From: Paraclostridium ghonii
Lineage (GTDB): Bacteria > Bacillota > Clostridia > Peptostreptococcales > Peptostreptococcaceae
Assembly (NCBI RefSeq): GCF_030815085.1
Contig: NZ_JAUSWG010000013.1
Reading direction: 5' to 3' (one strand)
DNA: 64,000 bases
The notes beneath the pieces are model-generated. The model was given only the letters and a program-made list of their open reading frames with translations, ran no database searches and was not told where the DNA came from. Shown one piece after another: positions 50,322-58,586 of the stretch. The stretch's first letter is position 1; the number at the start of each line of letters is the position of its first letter. A program made the translations under genes and the position numbers.

Positions 50322-50963
50322 ATGAGAAGACGTAAGAAAAAAGGCGCAGATATTAAATTATTAAGTTTTGAAAAGTATGTTATAAAAGGTGAAGATATAG
50401 ATTTCAAAGGAAAATGGAATGAGAAATTTGAAAATTCAAATCCTATACATGTTGAATTCGGTACAGGAAGAGGCAAGTTTATAACTACTTTAGCCAAACA
50501 AAATCCAAATATTAATTATATAGCTATGGAAATAAAAGAAGAGGTATTATTAAAGGCCGTTGAAAAAGCTGTTGAAAACAACTTAACTAATATAAAATTT
50601 GTATGGGGAGATGTAAATAATATTCTAACTTACTTTGAAAAAAGTGAGCTTTCTAGAATCTATGTTAACTTCTGTGATCCATGGCCTAAAAAAAGATGGA
50701 ATAAGAGAAGGCTAACATATAGAGGATTTTTAGAAAATTATAAAATGCTATTAAATAAAGAAGGAGAAATTCATTTTAAAACTGACAATGAAAAACTATT
50801 TGAATTTAGTTTAAATGAATTTTGTGAAGCTGACTTAAAACTTAAAAACATAACTTTTGATTTAGCCAACAGTGAATTCAATGATAATGTAACTACTGAA
50901 TACGAAGATAAATTTATGTCTTATGGTATGAAAATATATAGAGTTGAAGGTATGAAACGATAA
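50322..50963 (+). CDS. trmB: tRNA (guanine-N7-)-methyltransferase
   Basis: The 213-residue protein has the SAM motif VEFGTGRGKFI, YIAMEIKEEVL, and the TrmB signature FCDPWPKKRWNKRRLT followed by FKTDNEKLFE. It methylates G46 of tRNAs. ATG 50322 lies behind TAGGAG. It ends in a bidirectional terminator shared with a convergent membrane protein gene. Confidence 0.95.
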   Translation: MRRRKKKGADIKLLSFEKYVIKGEDIDFKGKWNEKFENSNPIHVEFGTGRGKFITTLAKQNPNINYIAMEIKEEVLLKAVEKAVENNLTNIKFVWGDVNNILTYFEKSELSRIYVNFCDPWPKKRWNKRRLTYRGFLENYKMLLNKEGEIHFKTDNEKLFEFSLNEFCEADLKLKNITFDLANSEFNDNVTTEYEDKFMSYGMKIYRVEGMKR

Positions 50964-50992
50964 AAAATGGAGTTAAAAAACTCCATTTTTTC
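50962..50992. terminator. Bidirectional terminator
   Basis: AAAAAATGGAGTT and AACTCCATTTTTT (50962-50974, 50979-50991) pair perfectly. Confidence 0.9.
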
Positions 50993-51236
50993 TTTTCATA
51001 CAGTAAAGCCCGAATAAAATTATAACTACATATATAAAGTATAATGCTATATTAACAAATTGAAGGTTCATTCCAAATATTGTATCGGGTAGTAAAGCTA
51101 AAATAGCTGATATAGAAATAAGTAATGGATTGATAACTATTTGTTTATCACTTCTTAAAATCATAATCTTTCCAGCCCACACAAAAGACAAAATGAAAAA
51201 TAATATTTTAAGTATAATCTCAATAGTATTTAACAT
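50973..51236 (-). CDS. Small membrane protein, unknown function
   Basis: From ATG 51236 (GGGAGTC on the minus strand) the 87-residue protein has three hydrophobic segments: IEIILKILFFILSFVWAGKI, INPLLISISAILALLP and FVNIALYFIYVVIILFGLYC. A longer frame begins at 51323, but its start lacks a ribosome site. It resembles small uncharacterised inner-membrane proteins. Monocistronic. Confidence 0.55.
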   Translation of the reverse strand: MLNTIEIILKILFFILSFVWAGKIMILRSDKQIVINPLLISISAILALLPDTIFGMNLQFVNIALYFIYVVIILFGLYCMKRKNGVF

Positions 51237-51427
51237 AGTTAGACTCCCTTTTCCTCGATTATAAATAATGTTTTTAATAAATAAACATAAACAAAGTATA
51301 CACAAAAGAATTAATTTTAACAAGATGATTTTAAATATAATGAAAATAATTTTTAAAACTTAGAATTATATATCTAAATTATAAGTATAATAATATAAGT
51401 ATAATAAATTATTAAAAGGAGAGTATT

Positions 51428-51637
51428 ATGTGTATATATTATTATAACAGTATTAATTATAATAATACTACTGTTAATGATGAGACGTATTTTATTTTAA
51501 AACAAATTTTTGAATCAATAAATAATGACAACTTGAATAATGCTCAAAGCTTAACTAAAAAACTTATAAATCAAGAAATGAAAAAAGGAAATACTAATAT
51601 AGGGTTTTTAGAAGAAGCTTTAAACAATTTAATGTAA
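51428..51637 (+). CDS. Small hydrophilic protein, unknown function
   Basis: The 69-residue protein starts at ATG 51428 behind AAAGGAGAG. It is rich in Asn and Tyr at the start (MCIYYYNSINYNN) and helical later (DETYFILKQIFESIN, AQSLTKKLINQEMKKG). No family recognised. A proper ribosome site and helical design support it being real. Confidence 0.5.
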   Translation: MCIYYYNSINYNNTTVNDETYFILKQIFESINNDNLNNAQSLTKKLINQEMKKGNTNIGFLEEALNNLM

Positions 51638-51716
51638 GTTAAAATTTAATTAATACAAATAATAATAATTGAATATTATGTTAATAAGTAGATTATTAAA
51701 TTACGGGGGAATGATT

Positions 51717-52295
51717 ATGGACAAATCTTTTTTTAATTGGTACACTCAATCACTCGGAGGTATTATAGGTCTTATAGCTTGTATGTGTGCATATTTAAAT
51801 GGCGATATGGCTGTATATGGAAATATTCTTCGCAATATAGATTCAATCGGCTTAGGAGGTCTAATAGCAAGTTATACGCTGCTTCCTTTATGCATAGCTA
51901 TAATATTATTAGGAGTTATGGAATCTTATTCAAATAATGAAAATTTGCCAGACATTAATAAGAATATAGTTATAACAACAACATTAATAGGATTTATAGG
52001 ATCTAAGCTATTTTTTATTATTCCAGCTATATTTATACTATTTAAATATTACTCAACATTTATATGTAGTAAAAAAGATTTAAATGTAAAAGTTTCTCAA
52101 GTATCTCAAGCAATTGAAGCAGCAGAATTCAAAAAAATAAATATTAAAAATGAAGAAGCTAATAAAAATCTTTTAAAAACTAAAATAGACATGGCTATAG
52201 AACTTTTAATAAAAGGTGCTGATAAAAATTTTATATGTGAAATAACAGGCCTTACTCCTCAAGAATTAGAGAATATAGAACAAAGGATACAATAA
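51717..52295 (+). CDS. Membrane protein with C-terminal HTH-like segment
   Basis: From ATG 51717 (ACGGGGGAA upstream) the 192-residue protein has four hydrophobic segments in its first ~125 residues (LGGIIGLIACMCAYL, LGGLIASYTLLPLCIAIIL, IVITTTLIGFIGSKLFFIIP, IFILFKYYSTFI). The cytosolic tail ends in ELLIKGADKNFICEITGLTP and QELENIEQRI, a pattern seen in a short helix-turn-helix found at the end of many clostridial proteins. Function unknown. A strong terminator follows. Confidence 0.55.
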   Translation: MDKSFFNWYTQSLGGIIGLIACMCAYLNGDMAVYGNILRNIDSIGLGGLIASYTLLPLCIAIILLGVMESYSNNENLPDINKNIVITTTLIGFIGSKLFFIIPAIFILFKYYSTFICSKKDLNVKVSQVSQAIEAAEFKKINIKNEEANKNLLKTKIDMAIELLIKGADKNFICEITGLTPQELENIEQRIQ

Positions 52296-52297
52296 AT

Positions 52298-52333
52298 AAA
52301 AGTGCTACTTTTTATAAAAGTAGCACTTTTTAT
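52298..52333 (+). terminator. Intrinsic terminator
   Basis: AAAAGTGCTACTTTT and AAAAGTAGCACTTTT (52298-52312, 52316-52330) form a 15-bp stem. Confidence 0.9.
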
Positions 52334-52379
52334 TTTGCAAAACCAAATTTTGTGATATAATGTTAGTACCAGGTAATAA
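52333..52379 (+). promoter_or_regulatory. acc operon promoter with FapR-type operator
   Basis: TATAAT (52356-52361) has TTTTGC 17 bases upstream. TTAGTACCAGGTAATAA (52363-52379) is close to the 17-bp FapR palindrome TTAGTACCTGGTACTAA and covers the start site, so malonyl-CoA-responsive FapR repression is likely. Confidence 0.7.
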
Positions 52380-52394
52380 TATGAGGAGGTAATT

Positions 52395-52871
52395 ATGAAA
52401 GTAAACGAGATAAAAGAATTATTATTGACTATAGATAAAACTAATTTGACATATGTAAATTTAAAAGATGAAAATTTTACCTTAGAAGTTTCTAAAGGTG
52501 AAATATCATTAAATACAAAAACAGCAACAGAAAATAATAATGATGAATTTAAATTAGTAGAAGTAAATAATGCATATGAGGAAACTAACAAACAAGAAAC
52601 TATGGTGGGCGTAGAAAAAAATGAAGATAACTTTCATATCATTAAGGCCCCTATAATGGGAACATACTATGAATCATCAAGCCCTGAGTCTAATGCGTTT
52701 GTTAAAGTTGGAGATAAGGTTTCTAAGGGAGATACTCTTTGTATAATTGAAGCCATGAAGCTTATGAATGAGATAACTAGTGATGTAGATGGTGAAATAG
52801 TTGAACTTTTACCTAATAATGAAGATTTAGTTGAATACAATCAAGCTCTATTTAAGATAAAAACAATTTAA
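52395..52871 (+). CDS. accB: Biotin carboxyl carrier protein of acetyl-CoA carboxylase
   Basis: The 158-residue protein has a flexible acidic linker and a C-terminal biotinyl domain at about 80-158: APIMGTYYESSSPESNAFVK, and EAMKLMNEI with the biotinylated Lys. It carries carboxybiotin between AccC and AccDA for malonyl-CoA synthesis. ATG 52395 follows GAGGAGGT. First gene of accBCDA. Confidence 0.96.
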   Translation: MKVNEIKELLLTIDKTNLTYVNLKDENFTLEVSKGEISLNTKTATENNNDEFKLVEVNNAYEETNKQETMVGVEKNEDNFHIIKAPIMGTYYESSSPESNAFVKVGDKVSKGDTLCIIEAMKLMNEITSDVDGEIVELLPNNEDLVEYNQALFKIKTI

Positions 52872-52884
52872 TAGGAGGCAGTTT

Positions 52885-54240
52885 ATGATTAAAAGATTAT
52901 TAATTGCAAACAGAGGAGATATAGCTGTTAGAATAATTCGTACATGTAAAGAACTTAACATAGAGACAGTTGCTATATACTCTGAAATAGATAAAGAAAG
53001 TTTACACAGATATTTAGCGGATGAGTCTATATGTATAGGCCCTAATAATATAAGCAAAAGTTACAACAATATAGATAACATAATATACTTAGCAAAAAAG
53101 ATGAATTGTGATGCTATTCACCCAGGATTTGGGTTTTTATCAGAAAACGCTAAATTTGCAAAAGCATGTACTGATAATAATATAATTTTTATTGGGCCTA
53201 CACCTGAACAGATAGAGCTAATGGGGAATAAATCAAAAGCACGTGAAACTATGATTAACTTAGGCGTTCCAGTTGTTCCTGGATCTAAATCAATTCTTAA
53301 GAACAAAGAAGAAGCTAAAAAGTTAGCTCAAACAATTGGATATCCAGTTATGATAAAAGCCTCTAGTGGAGGAGGTGGTAAAGGAATGAGAATAGTCTAT
53401 AACGAAAATGAATTTGATTCTCTATTCGATATTGCCAAAGCAGAAGCTTTAGCTTCATTTGGAGACAGCGCTTTATATATGGAAAAATATATTGAAAATC
53501 CAAGACATATAGAAGTTCAAGTATTTGGAGATAGTTTTAATAATGCTATACACCTTGGAGATAGAGATTGCTCTATGCAAAGAAGAAATCAAAAACTTAT
53601 AGAAGAATCTTTAAGCTTATATTTAGATGATAATCAAAGAAAAAATTTATATGATACATCAGTAAAAGTAACTAAAGGTATAGGTTACATAGGTGCTGGG
53701 ACTATAGAGTTTATTGTAGATAAAAATAAGAACTTTTACTTTATCGAGATGAACACAAGAATCCAAGTTGAACATCCAGTAACAGAAATGATAACAGGTA
53801 TAGATCTTATAAAGTTACAAATACTTATTGCAAGTAAAAAGGAAATACCATTTAAACAAGAAGATGTATGCTTTAGAGGACATGCAATTGAGTGTAGAAT
53901 AAATGCTGAAGACTCTGATAATGATTTTAGACCATGTCCAGGTAAAATAGAATCTATTCATATTCCTGGAGGGTTCGGAGTAAGATTTGATACATTCATA
54001 TATCCTGGATATACAGTTCCTCCAATCTATGATTCTATGCTAGGTAAGTTAATTTGTATAGCAGACACTAGAGAAGAATGTATAAATAGAATGAATAGAG
54101 CTTTAGATGAGATAATTATAGAAGGAGTTACTACCAATATAAACTTTCAAAAGCATCTTATAAATTCTAGTGAGTTTATGAATAATACTCATCATACAAA
54201 ATTTATAGAAACTAGTTTTATAAAAAGCTTAAAAGCTTAA
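52885..54240 (+). CDS. accC: Biotin carboxylase subunit of acetyl-CoA carboxylase
   Basis: The 451-residue protein begins IKRLLIANRGDIAVRIIRTC and has the ATP-grasp glycine loop KASSGGGGKGMR, HIEVQVFGDS, FIEMNTRIQVEHPVTEMITG and ECRINAED. It carboxylates biotin on AccB using bicarbonate and ATP. ATG 52885 is 13 bases after accB, behind TAGGAGGC. Length is normal for the family. Confidence 0.97.
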   Translation: MIKRLLIANRGDIAVRIIRTCKELNIETVAIYSEIDKESLHRYLADESICIGPNNISKSYNNIDNIIYLAKKMNCDAIHPGFGFLSENAKFAKACTDNNIIFIGPTPEQIELMGNKSKARETMINLGVPVVPGSKSILKNKEEAKKLAQTIGYPVMIKASSGGGGKGMRIVYNENEFDSLFDIAKAEALASFGDSALYMEKYIENPRHIEVQVFGDSFNNAIHLGDRDCSMQRRNQKLIEESLSLYLDDNQRKNLYDTSVKVTKGIGYIGAGTIEFIVDKNKNFYFIEMNTRIQVEHPVTEMITGIDLIKLQILIASKKEIPFKQEDVCFRGHAIECRINAEDSDNDFRPCPGKIESIHIPGGFGVRFDTFIYPGYTVPPIYDSMLGKLICIADTREECINRMNRALDEIIIEGVTTNINFQKHLINSSEFMNNTHHTKFIETSFIKSLKA

Positions 54241-54258
54241 GTTAAGGAGATTTTGATT

Positions 54259-55155
54259 ATGATTAAGAAATTCCTAAATAGAAAAGGGCAGAATTATGCA
54301 GTTGTCCATTTAAATCAAAATTTTAAAGAAAATAGTGTAGATGATAAATTTTGGATTTATTGTGATACTTGTAAAAATCAAGTGTTTAGGAAAGATATTG
54401 AAGAAAACCTAAATATATGTCCAAAATGTAACAAACACTATGATTTTTCTGCTAGAGATAGAGTTAAATTACTACTAGATGGCCATAGTTTTGAAGAATT
54501 TGATTATGATGTAGAGTTTAAAAACATATTAAACTTCCCTGATTATGAGGGTAAAATATCAAAGTATAAAGATTCTACAAATGAAAAAGAAGCTGTTATA
54601 ACAGGAAAAGGACTTATAAATGGTATAAATGTTGTACTGTGTGTAATGAACCCTAAGTTCATGATGGGAAGTATGGGTGCTATAGTAGGTGAAAAAATAA
54701 CTCTAGCTATAGAATATGCTATTGATAATAAACTTCCTGTAATAATTTGTTGCGCATCTGGGGGAGCTAGAATGCAAGAGGGGATGGTATCTCTTATGCA
54801 AATGGCAAAAACATCTCAAGCTCTTTCAAGATTATCAGATGCAGGGCTTTTATATATATCTATACTTACTAATCCTACAACGGGAGGAGTTACTGCAAGT
54901 TTTGCAACACTTGGAGATATAATTATAGCAGAGCCTAATGCTCTAATTGCTTTTGCTGGTCCTAGGGTTATAAAACAAACCATTAAGCAAGATTTGCCTA
55001 AAGGATTCCAGACAGCTGAGTTTTTATTAGATCACGGTTTTGTGGATCTTATAGTTAATAGAGATCAAATGAAAGATACTTTATTTAACTTATTAAGCTT
55101 ACATGGTTATGATTATTGTAAAGAAGGTGATTTAATTGCACAAACAGAACATTAG
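54259..55155 (+). CDS. accD: Acetyl-CoA carboxylase carboxyltransferase beta subunit
   Basis: The 298-residue protein has a four-Cys zinc ribbon at about 35-60 (YCDTCKNQ, CPKCNKHY) and crotonase-like carboxyltransferase motifs CCASGGARMQEG, TNPTTGGVTASFA and FAGPRVIKQTI. It works with AccA to move the carboxyl group to acetyl-CoA. ATG 54259 follows AAGGAGA. It overlaps accA by 20 bases. Confidence 0.96.
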   Translation: MIKKFLNRKGQNYAVVHLNQNFKENSVDDKFWIYCDTCKNQVFRKDIEENLNICPKCNKHYDFSARDRVKLLLDGHSFEEFDYDVEFKNILNFPDYEGKISKYKDSTNEKEAVITGKGLINGINVVLCVMNPKFMMGSMGAIVGEKITLAIEYAIDNKLPVIICCASGGARMQEGMVSLMQMAKTSQALSRLSDAGLLYISILTNPTTGGVTASFATLGDIIIAEPNALIAFAGPRVIKQTIKQDLPKGFQTAEFLLDHGFVDLIVNRDQMKDTLFNLLSLHGYDYCKEGDLIAQTEH

Positions 55156-56086
55156 TTCGGAATCCGATATAAATAAGATAAAAGAAAGCATAAAACAATT
55201 AAAACAACTGTCAAATCAAGGTAATATCGATTTAAGCAGTGAAATAGAAAAATTAGAAATAAAACTTAAAAGTATTGAAAATACTAAACCTAAAGAATTA
55301 TCTGCTTGGGATAAAGTTTCTATAAGTAGAGATATTAAAAGACCAAGTGCCAAAAACTACATAGAGAACATTTGTTCTCTATTCGTAGAACTGCATGGAG
55401 ATAGACTGTATAAAGACGATCCATCAATAATCGGAGGAATAGGTAAGATAGGGAACTTTGAGGTTACATTAATCGGACATCAAAAGGGAAAAGACATAAA
55501 CGAGCAAATAAAAAGAAACTTTGGAATGCCTCATCCAGAAGGTTATAGAAAAGCATTAAGGCTTATGAAGCAAGCTGAAAAGTTTAATAGACCAATTGTT
55601 ACTTTTATAGATACACCAGGAGCATTTTGTGGAATAGAAGCTGAAGAGCGCGGTCAAGGAGAAGCTATTGCAAAAAATTTACTTGAAATGAGTTCTCTTA
55701 AAGTACCTATCCTTTCTATTGTTATCGGAGAAGGGGGTAGTGGAGGAGCACTAGGAATAGGGGTATCAAATGAGATAGCAATGCTTCAAAACTCAGTATA
55801 TTCGGTAATTTCCCCTGAAGGATTGTCAAGTATCCTATTTAAAGATGCTTCTAAGTCAAAAGAAGCTAGTGAAATAATGAAACTTACAAGTTCGGATTTG
55901 AAAAATTTAGGAATAATTGATCATATTATAGAGGAACCTATTGGTACAGCTCATAGTGATATAGAAGCCGTATCAAGTGATATTAAACAGTATATAATTA
56001 ACAGGTTGAATTTTTATAAAGGTTTCTCTAAAGATGAAATAGTAAATCATAGGTATGGAAAGTTTAGAAATATCGGAGTCTATTAA
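55136..56086 (+). CDS. accA: Acetyl-CoA carboxylase carboxyltransferase alpha subunit
   Basis: The 316-residue protein has the AccA pattern: ELSAWDKVSISRDIKRPSAK, ELHGDRLYKDDPSIIGGIG, GMPHPEGYRKALRLMKQAEK, TFIDTPGAFCGIEAEERGQG and IVIGEGGSGGALGIGV. It pairs with AccD. It starts at TTG 55136 inside accD, behind GAAGGTGA, so the two are translationally coupled. Confidence 0.96.
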   Translation: MHKQNISSESDINKIKESIKQLKQLSNQGNIDLSSEIEKLEIKLKSIENTKPKELSAWDKVSISRDIKRPSAKNYIENICSLFVELHGDRLYKDDPSIIGGIGKIGNFEVTLIGHQKGKDINEQIKRNFGMPHPEGYRKALRLMKQAEKFNRPIVTFIDTPGAFCGIEAEERGQGEAIAKNLLEMSSLKVPILSIVIGEGGSGGALGIGVSNEIAMLQNSVYSVISPEGLSSILFKDASKSKEASEIMKLTSSDLKNLGIIDHIIEEPIGTAHSDIEAVSSDIKQYIINRLNFYKGFSKDEIVNHRYGKFRNIGVY

Positions 56087-56268
56087 GTAAATCTTAATAG
56101 ACTTTTTTAATCATTTGGAAAATTATATTGAGTTTTGAAATATTGATAAACGAATTTTTAAAAAATAGAGGATTTTAATTATTTTTATAGAATTTGTAGT
56201 TAAATAGGATACTATGCAATCTAATAATTAATAATATACTACAAAGAAATTAAGAGGGGGATATTGAA

Positions 56269-56529
56269 ATGGATGTATTAAAAGTTTCATCAAAATCTAA
56301 TCCAAATTCTGTAGCAGGGGCATTAGCAGGAGTTATAAGAGAAAATGGTAGTGCAGAAATTCAAGCTATTGGTGCAGGCGCTTTAAATCAAGCTATTAAG
56401 GCAATTGCTGTAGCTAGAGGATTTGTTGCACCAAGTGGTATAGATCTAGTGTGCGTTCCATCATTTACTGATGTAAATATAGACGGAGAAGAGAGAACAG
56501 CTATTAAACTTATAGTAAATCACAGATAA
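56269..56529 (+). CDS. spoVS: Stage V sporulation protein S
   Basis: The 86-residue protein is nearly the canonical SpoVS: MDVLKVSSKSNPNSVAGALA, IQAIGAGALNQAIKAIAVAR, FVAPSGIDLVCVPSF and ERTAIKLIVNHR. SpoVS is a small, highly conserved protein with an Alba-like fold acting in spore development and cell division. ATG 56269 follows GAGGGGGAT. A perfect terminator follows at 56529-56562. Confidence 0.96.
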   Translation: MDVLKVSSKSNPNSVAGALAGVIRENGSAEIQAIGAGALNQAIKAIAVARGFVAPSGIDLVCVPSFTDVNIDGEERTAIKLIVNHR

Positions 56530-56566
56530 CTAAAAGAGACTATTTTCATAGTCTCTTTTAGTTTTA
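56529..56566 (+). terminator. Terminator of spoVS
   Basis: ACTAAAAGAGACTAT and ATAGTCTCTTTTAGT (56529-56543, 56548-56562) form a 15-bp perfect stem with T-run. Confidence 0.9.
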
Positions 56567-56686
56567 ATTCCCAGTTTATGAACTTTAACAATTCTCTTAT
56601 TTTTTAGTAAATTTTTCATTTATCTGTTTTTGAATAAGATATATATATTAGGAAAATATATATTAAGAAATATAAGGAGGTGTATT

Positions 56687-56875
56687 ATGCAACTGAGAAG
56701 AGCATCAGAGATATGTAATAATAAGGAAAATGATAATATTACATTGTATTACTATAATAAGCCTGTAAAACTAGTTAGTGTTGATAATAATATTGGGACA
56801 GCATATGTAAAATCTTTAAATGATGATTCAAAATTTGAGGTTGATTTAGAATCATTACATGAAAAAGAAATTTAA
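56687..56875 (+). CDS. sspH: H-type small acid-soluble spore protein (SspH-like)
   Basis: From ATG 56687 (AAGGAGGTG upstream) the 62-residue protein reads MQLRRASEICNNKENDNITL, YYYNKPVKLVSVDNNIGTAY and FEVDLESLHEK. The RASEI start and YxxxPVxLxxVDxxxGTA body are those of H-type small acid-soluble spore proteins. It is expected in the forespore. It lies 157 bases after spoVS. The upstream in-frame ATG at 56630 has no good ribosome site. Confidence 0.85.
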   Translation: MQLRRASEICNNKENDNITLYYYNKPVKLVSVDNNIGTAYVKSLNDDSKFEVDLESLHEKEI

Positions 56876-56880
56876 ATAAA

Positions 56881-56925
56881 AAAGTCATTTTAAGCTTAAA
56901 ACTTAGCTTAAAATGACTTTTTTAT
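56881..56925 (+). terminator. Terminator of sspH
   Basis: AAAGTCATTTTAAGCT and AGCTTAAAATGACTTT (56881-56896, 56905-56920) form a 16-bp perfect stem followed by T residues. Confidence 0.9.
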
Positions 56926-57356
56926 TTTTAAGTTGTAGTTTCTCAAGAGTTTTTAATCTTGCGATAGTGATTATATGATATGATTTAATAACCATATCAT
57001 ATATAATTAATAAATTTACTATAAATATCATTATATAAAATTGGAATAGTATACACATAAATATCTAGAGAGTAGTATAGTTTTTAATATATAACTATCC
57101 TTTAAATGTATATTTAGGGTATAGTTATTACCTAATTTAATATATAGCTATATTCGCTTGATTTTTATGTAATTACAACAAACTATGTTAAATACTCTTT
57201 TTGTTCACAAAAACAAATAAAAGAATAAATAATAAAATACAAATCATTAAATCATTTTTTATACATATACTTTATTTGTTTAATTATTCTACATATTTCT
57301 TCATATAAAACTATCATTTTACATTTTAATATACACAAACATTTCACACTAAATAA
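56926..57356. other. AT-rich intergenic stretch without recognisable gene
   Basis: About 430 bases lie between sspH and the fermentation operon. They contain an 11-bp inverted repeat (TATATGATATG 56972-56982 with CATATCATATA 56993-57003) and several weak AT hairpins. I see no gene or clear promoter. Confidence 0.5.
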
Positions 57357-57422
57357 TAAAGCTCCAACATATATTCCCCTACGATTATTACTACTAGGGT
57401 TACTATATGCTGGAGCTTATTA
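57357..57422 (-). terminator. Long hairpin terminator of the 4-hydroxybutyrate operon
   Basis: AAGCTCCAACATATA and TATATGCTGGAGCTT pair with one mismatch, and an inner CCCTA/TAGGG stem extends it. It lies just after the stop of the last minus-strand gene. Confidence 0.75.
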
Positions 57423-57438
57423 AATAACTATTTAATTT

Positions 57439-58560
57439 TTAATTGTACAGCTTACAATAAATATTAGCCATATCTTCAACATCCATAGGAACATAATTAT
57501 TTCCTAAAAGTCTCTGTTGAGTTTCAATTACGCTTTGAGCAAATCCCTTTATTTCTTCTTCTTTCATTCCATATTCTTTTAAAGGTTTTTTAGCAATTAA
57601 ATTACTTAATAAATTTTCTAAAGTTTCATATAGATCTTCACCAGGTTTCACTTCTAAAATTTGTGAAAGCAATTCATTTAAATTTGCTATTTTACCTGTA
57701 GGTTTTTTACTATTATAGTATCTAAACACTTCTATAAAAAATTGATAGTTAGCTTCACCATGAGGTACATGATATTTACCTCCTAGTGGATAAGAAAGGG
57801 CATGAACTGCTCCAACCCCTGCATTACCAAAGGCAATTCCTGCATAGTTACTAGCTATTAAAAAGTCTTCTATTATCTCTTTTCTATAATCTTTGCCATT
57901 TGCTATAACCTTTTTATAACCATCTATTATCATTTTAATTGCCTCAATACTAAACATTTCTGTAAAGCTATTTGCTTTTGGTGAAACATAAGCTTCTATA
58001 GCATGAATTAATGCATCTATAGAACTATACATAAAGAAATCATAAGGTAATCCCTTAACAAGTTCTGGGATAAGTACAGCATAATCTGGATATAATTCAG
58101 GTCCTGCAAGTCCCATCTTTGTTTCTTTACTCTTTATTTCTGCAATTGATATATTTGTAACTTCACTACCTGTACCACATGTTGTAGGTACTATTATAAG
58201 TTCTTTATTTTTTACTGCAGGTATTGTTTTTTCAAAAAGTGCACAAGATGAATCAACTTCCTTAAGTGCTAATATTTTTGATACATCAATAATTGAGCCT
58301 CCTCCAATTGCTACTACTCTCTTAACATTTTTAGGAGCCATATGCTTAATTATTGCATCAATTATATCGTCTGAAGGTTCTTTTAAATTGTAATCTTCTT
58401 GAAAAATATACTCACTGCCAATATTTAAATCTTTTAAGAAAAAGTCATATAAGAACTTGTTTGTAAATATTAAATCTCCACTACCTATTTTAAACTCCTC
58501 AATAAAATCTTTACAAGTGTCAAATTTAAAAATTTGAGGTTTTAATTCTATCATTTTCAT
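57439..58560 (-). CDS. 4hbD: 4-hydroxybutyrate dehydrogenase (iron-type alcohol dehydrogenase)
   Basis: The 373-residue protein is an Fe-dependent alcohol dehydrogenase: VVAIGGGSIIDVSKILA with the NAD-binding glycines, PTTCGTGSEVTNISI, IDALIHAIEAYVSPKANSFT and HALSYPLGGKYHVPHGEANY with the metal His. In this operon it reduces succinate semialdehyde to 4-hydroxybutyrate. ATG 58560 follows GGAGGAATTCC. Last gene in the minus-strand operon. Confidence 0.9.
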   Translation of the reverse strand: MKMIELKPQIFKFDTCKDFIEEFKIGSGDLIFTNKFLYDFFLKDLNIGSEYIFQEDYNLKEPSDDIIDAIIKHMAPKNVKRVVAIGGGSIIDVSKILALKEVDSSCALFEKTIPAVKNKELIIVPTTCGTGSEVTNISIAEIKSKETKMGLAGPELYPDYAVLIPELVKGLPYDFFMYSSIDALIHAIEAYVSPKANSFTEMFSIEAIKMIIDGYKKVIANGKDYRKEIIEDFLIASNYAGIAFGNAGVGAVHALSYPLGGKYHVPHGEANYQFFIEVFRYYNSKKPTGKIANLNELLSQILEVKPGEDLYETLENLLSNLIAKKPLKEYGMKEEEIKGFAQSVIETQQRLLGNNYVPMDVEDMANIYCKLYN

Positions 58561-58586
58561 TGGAATTCCTCCTTAAACTTAAAAGC

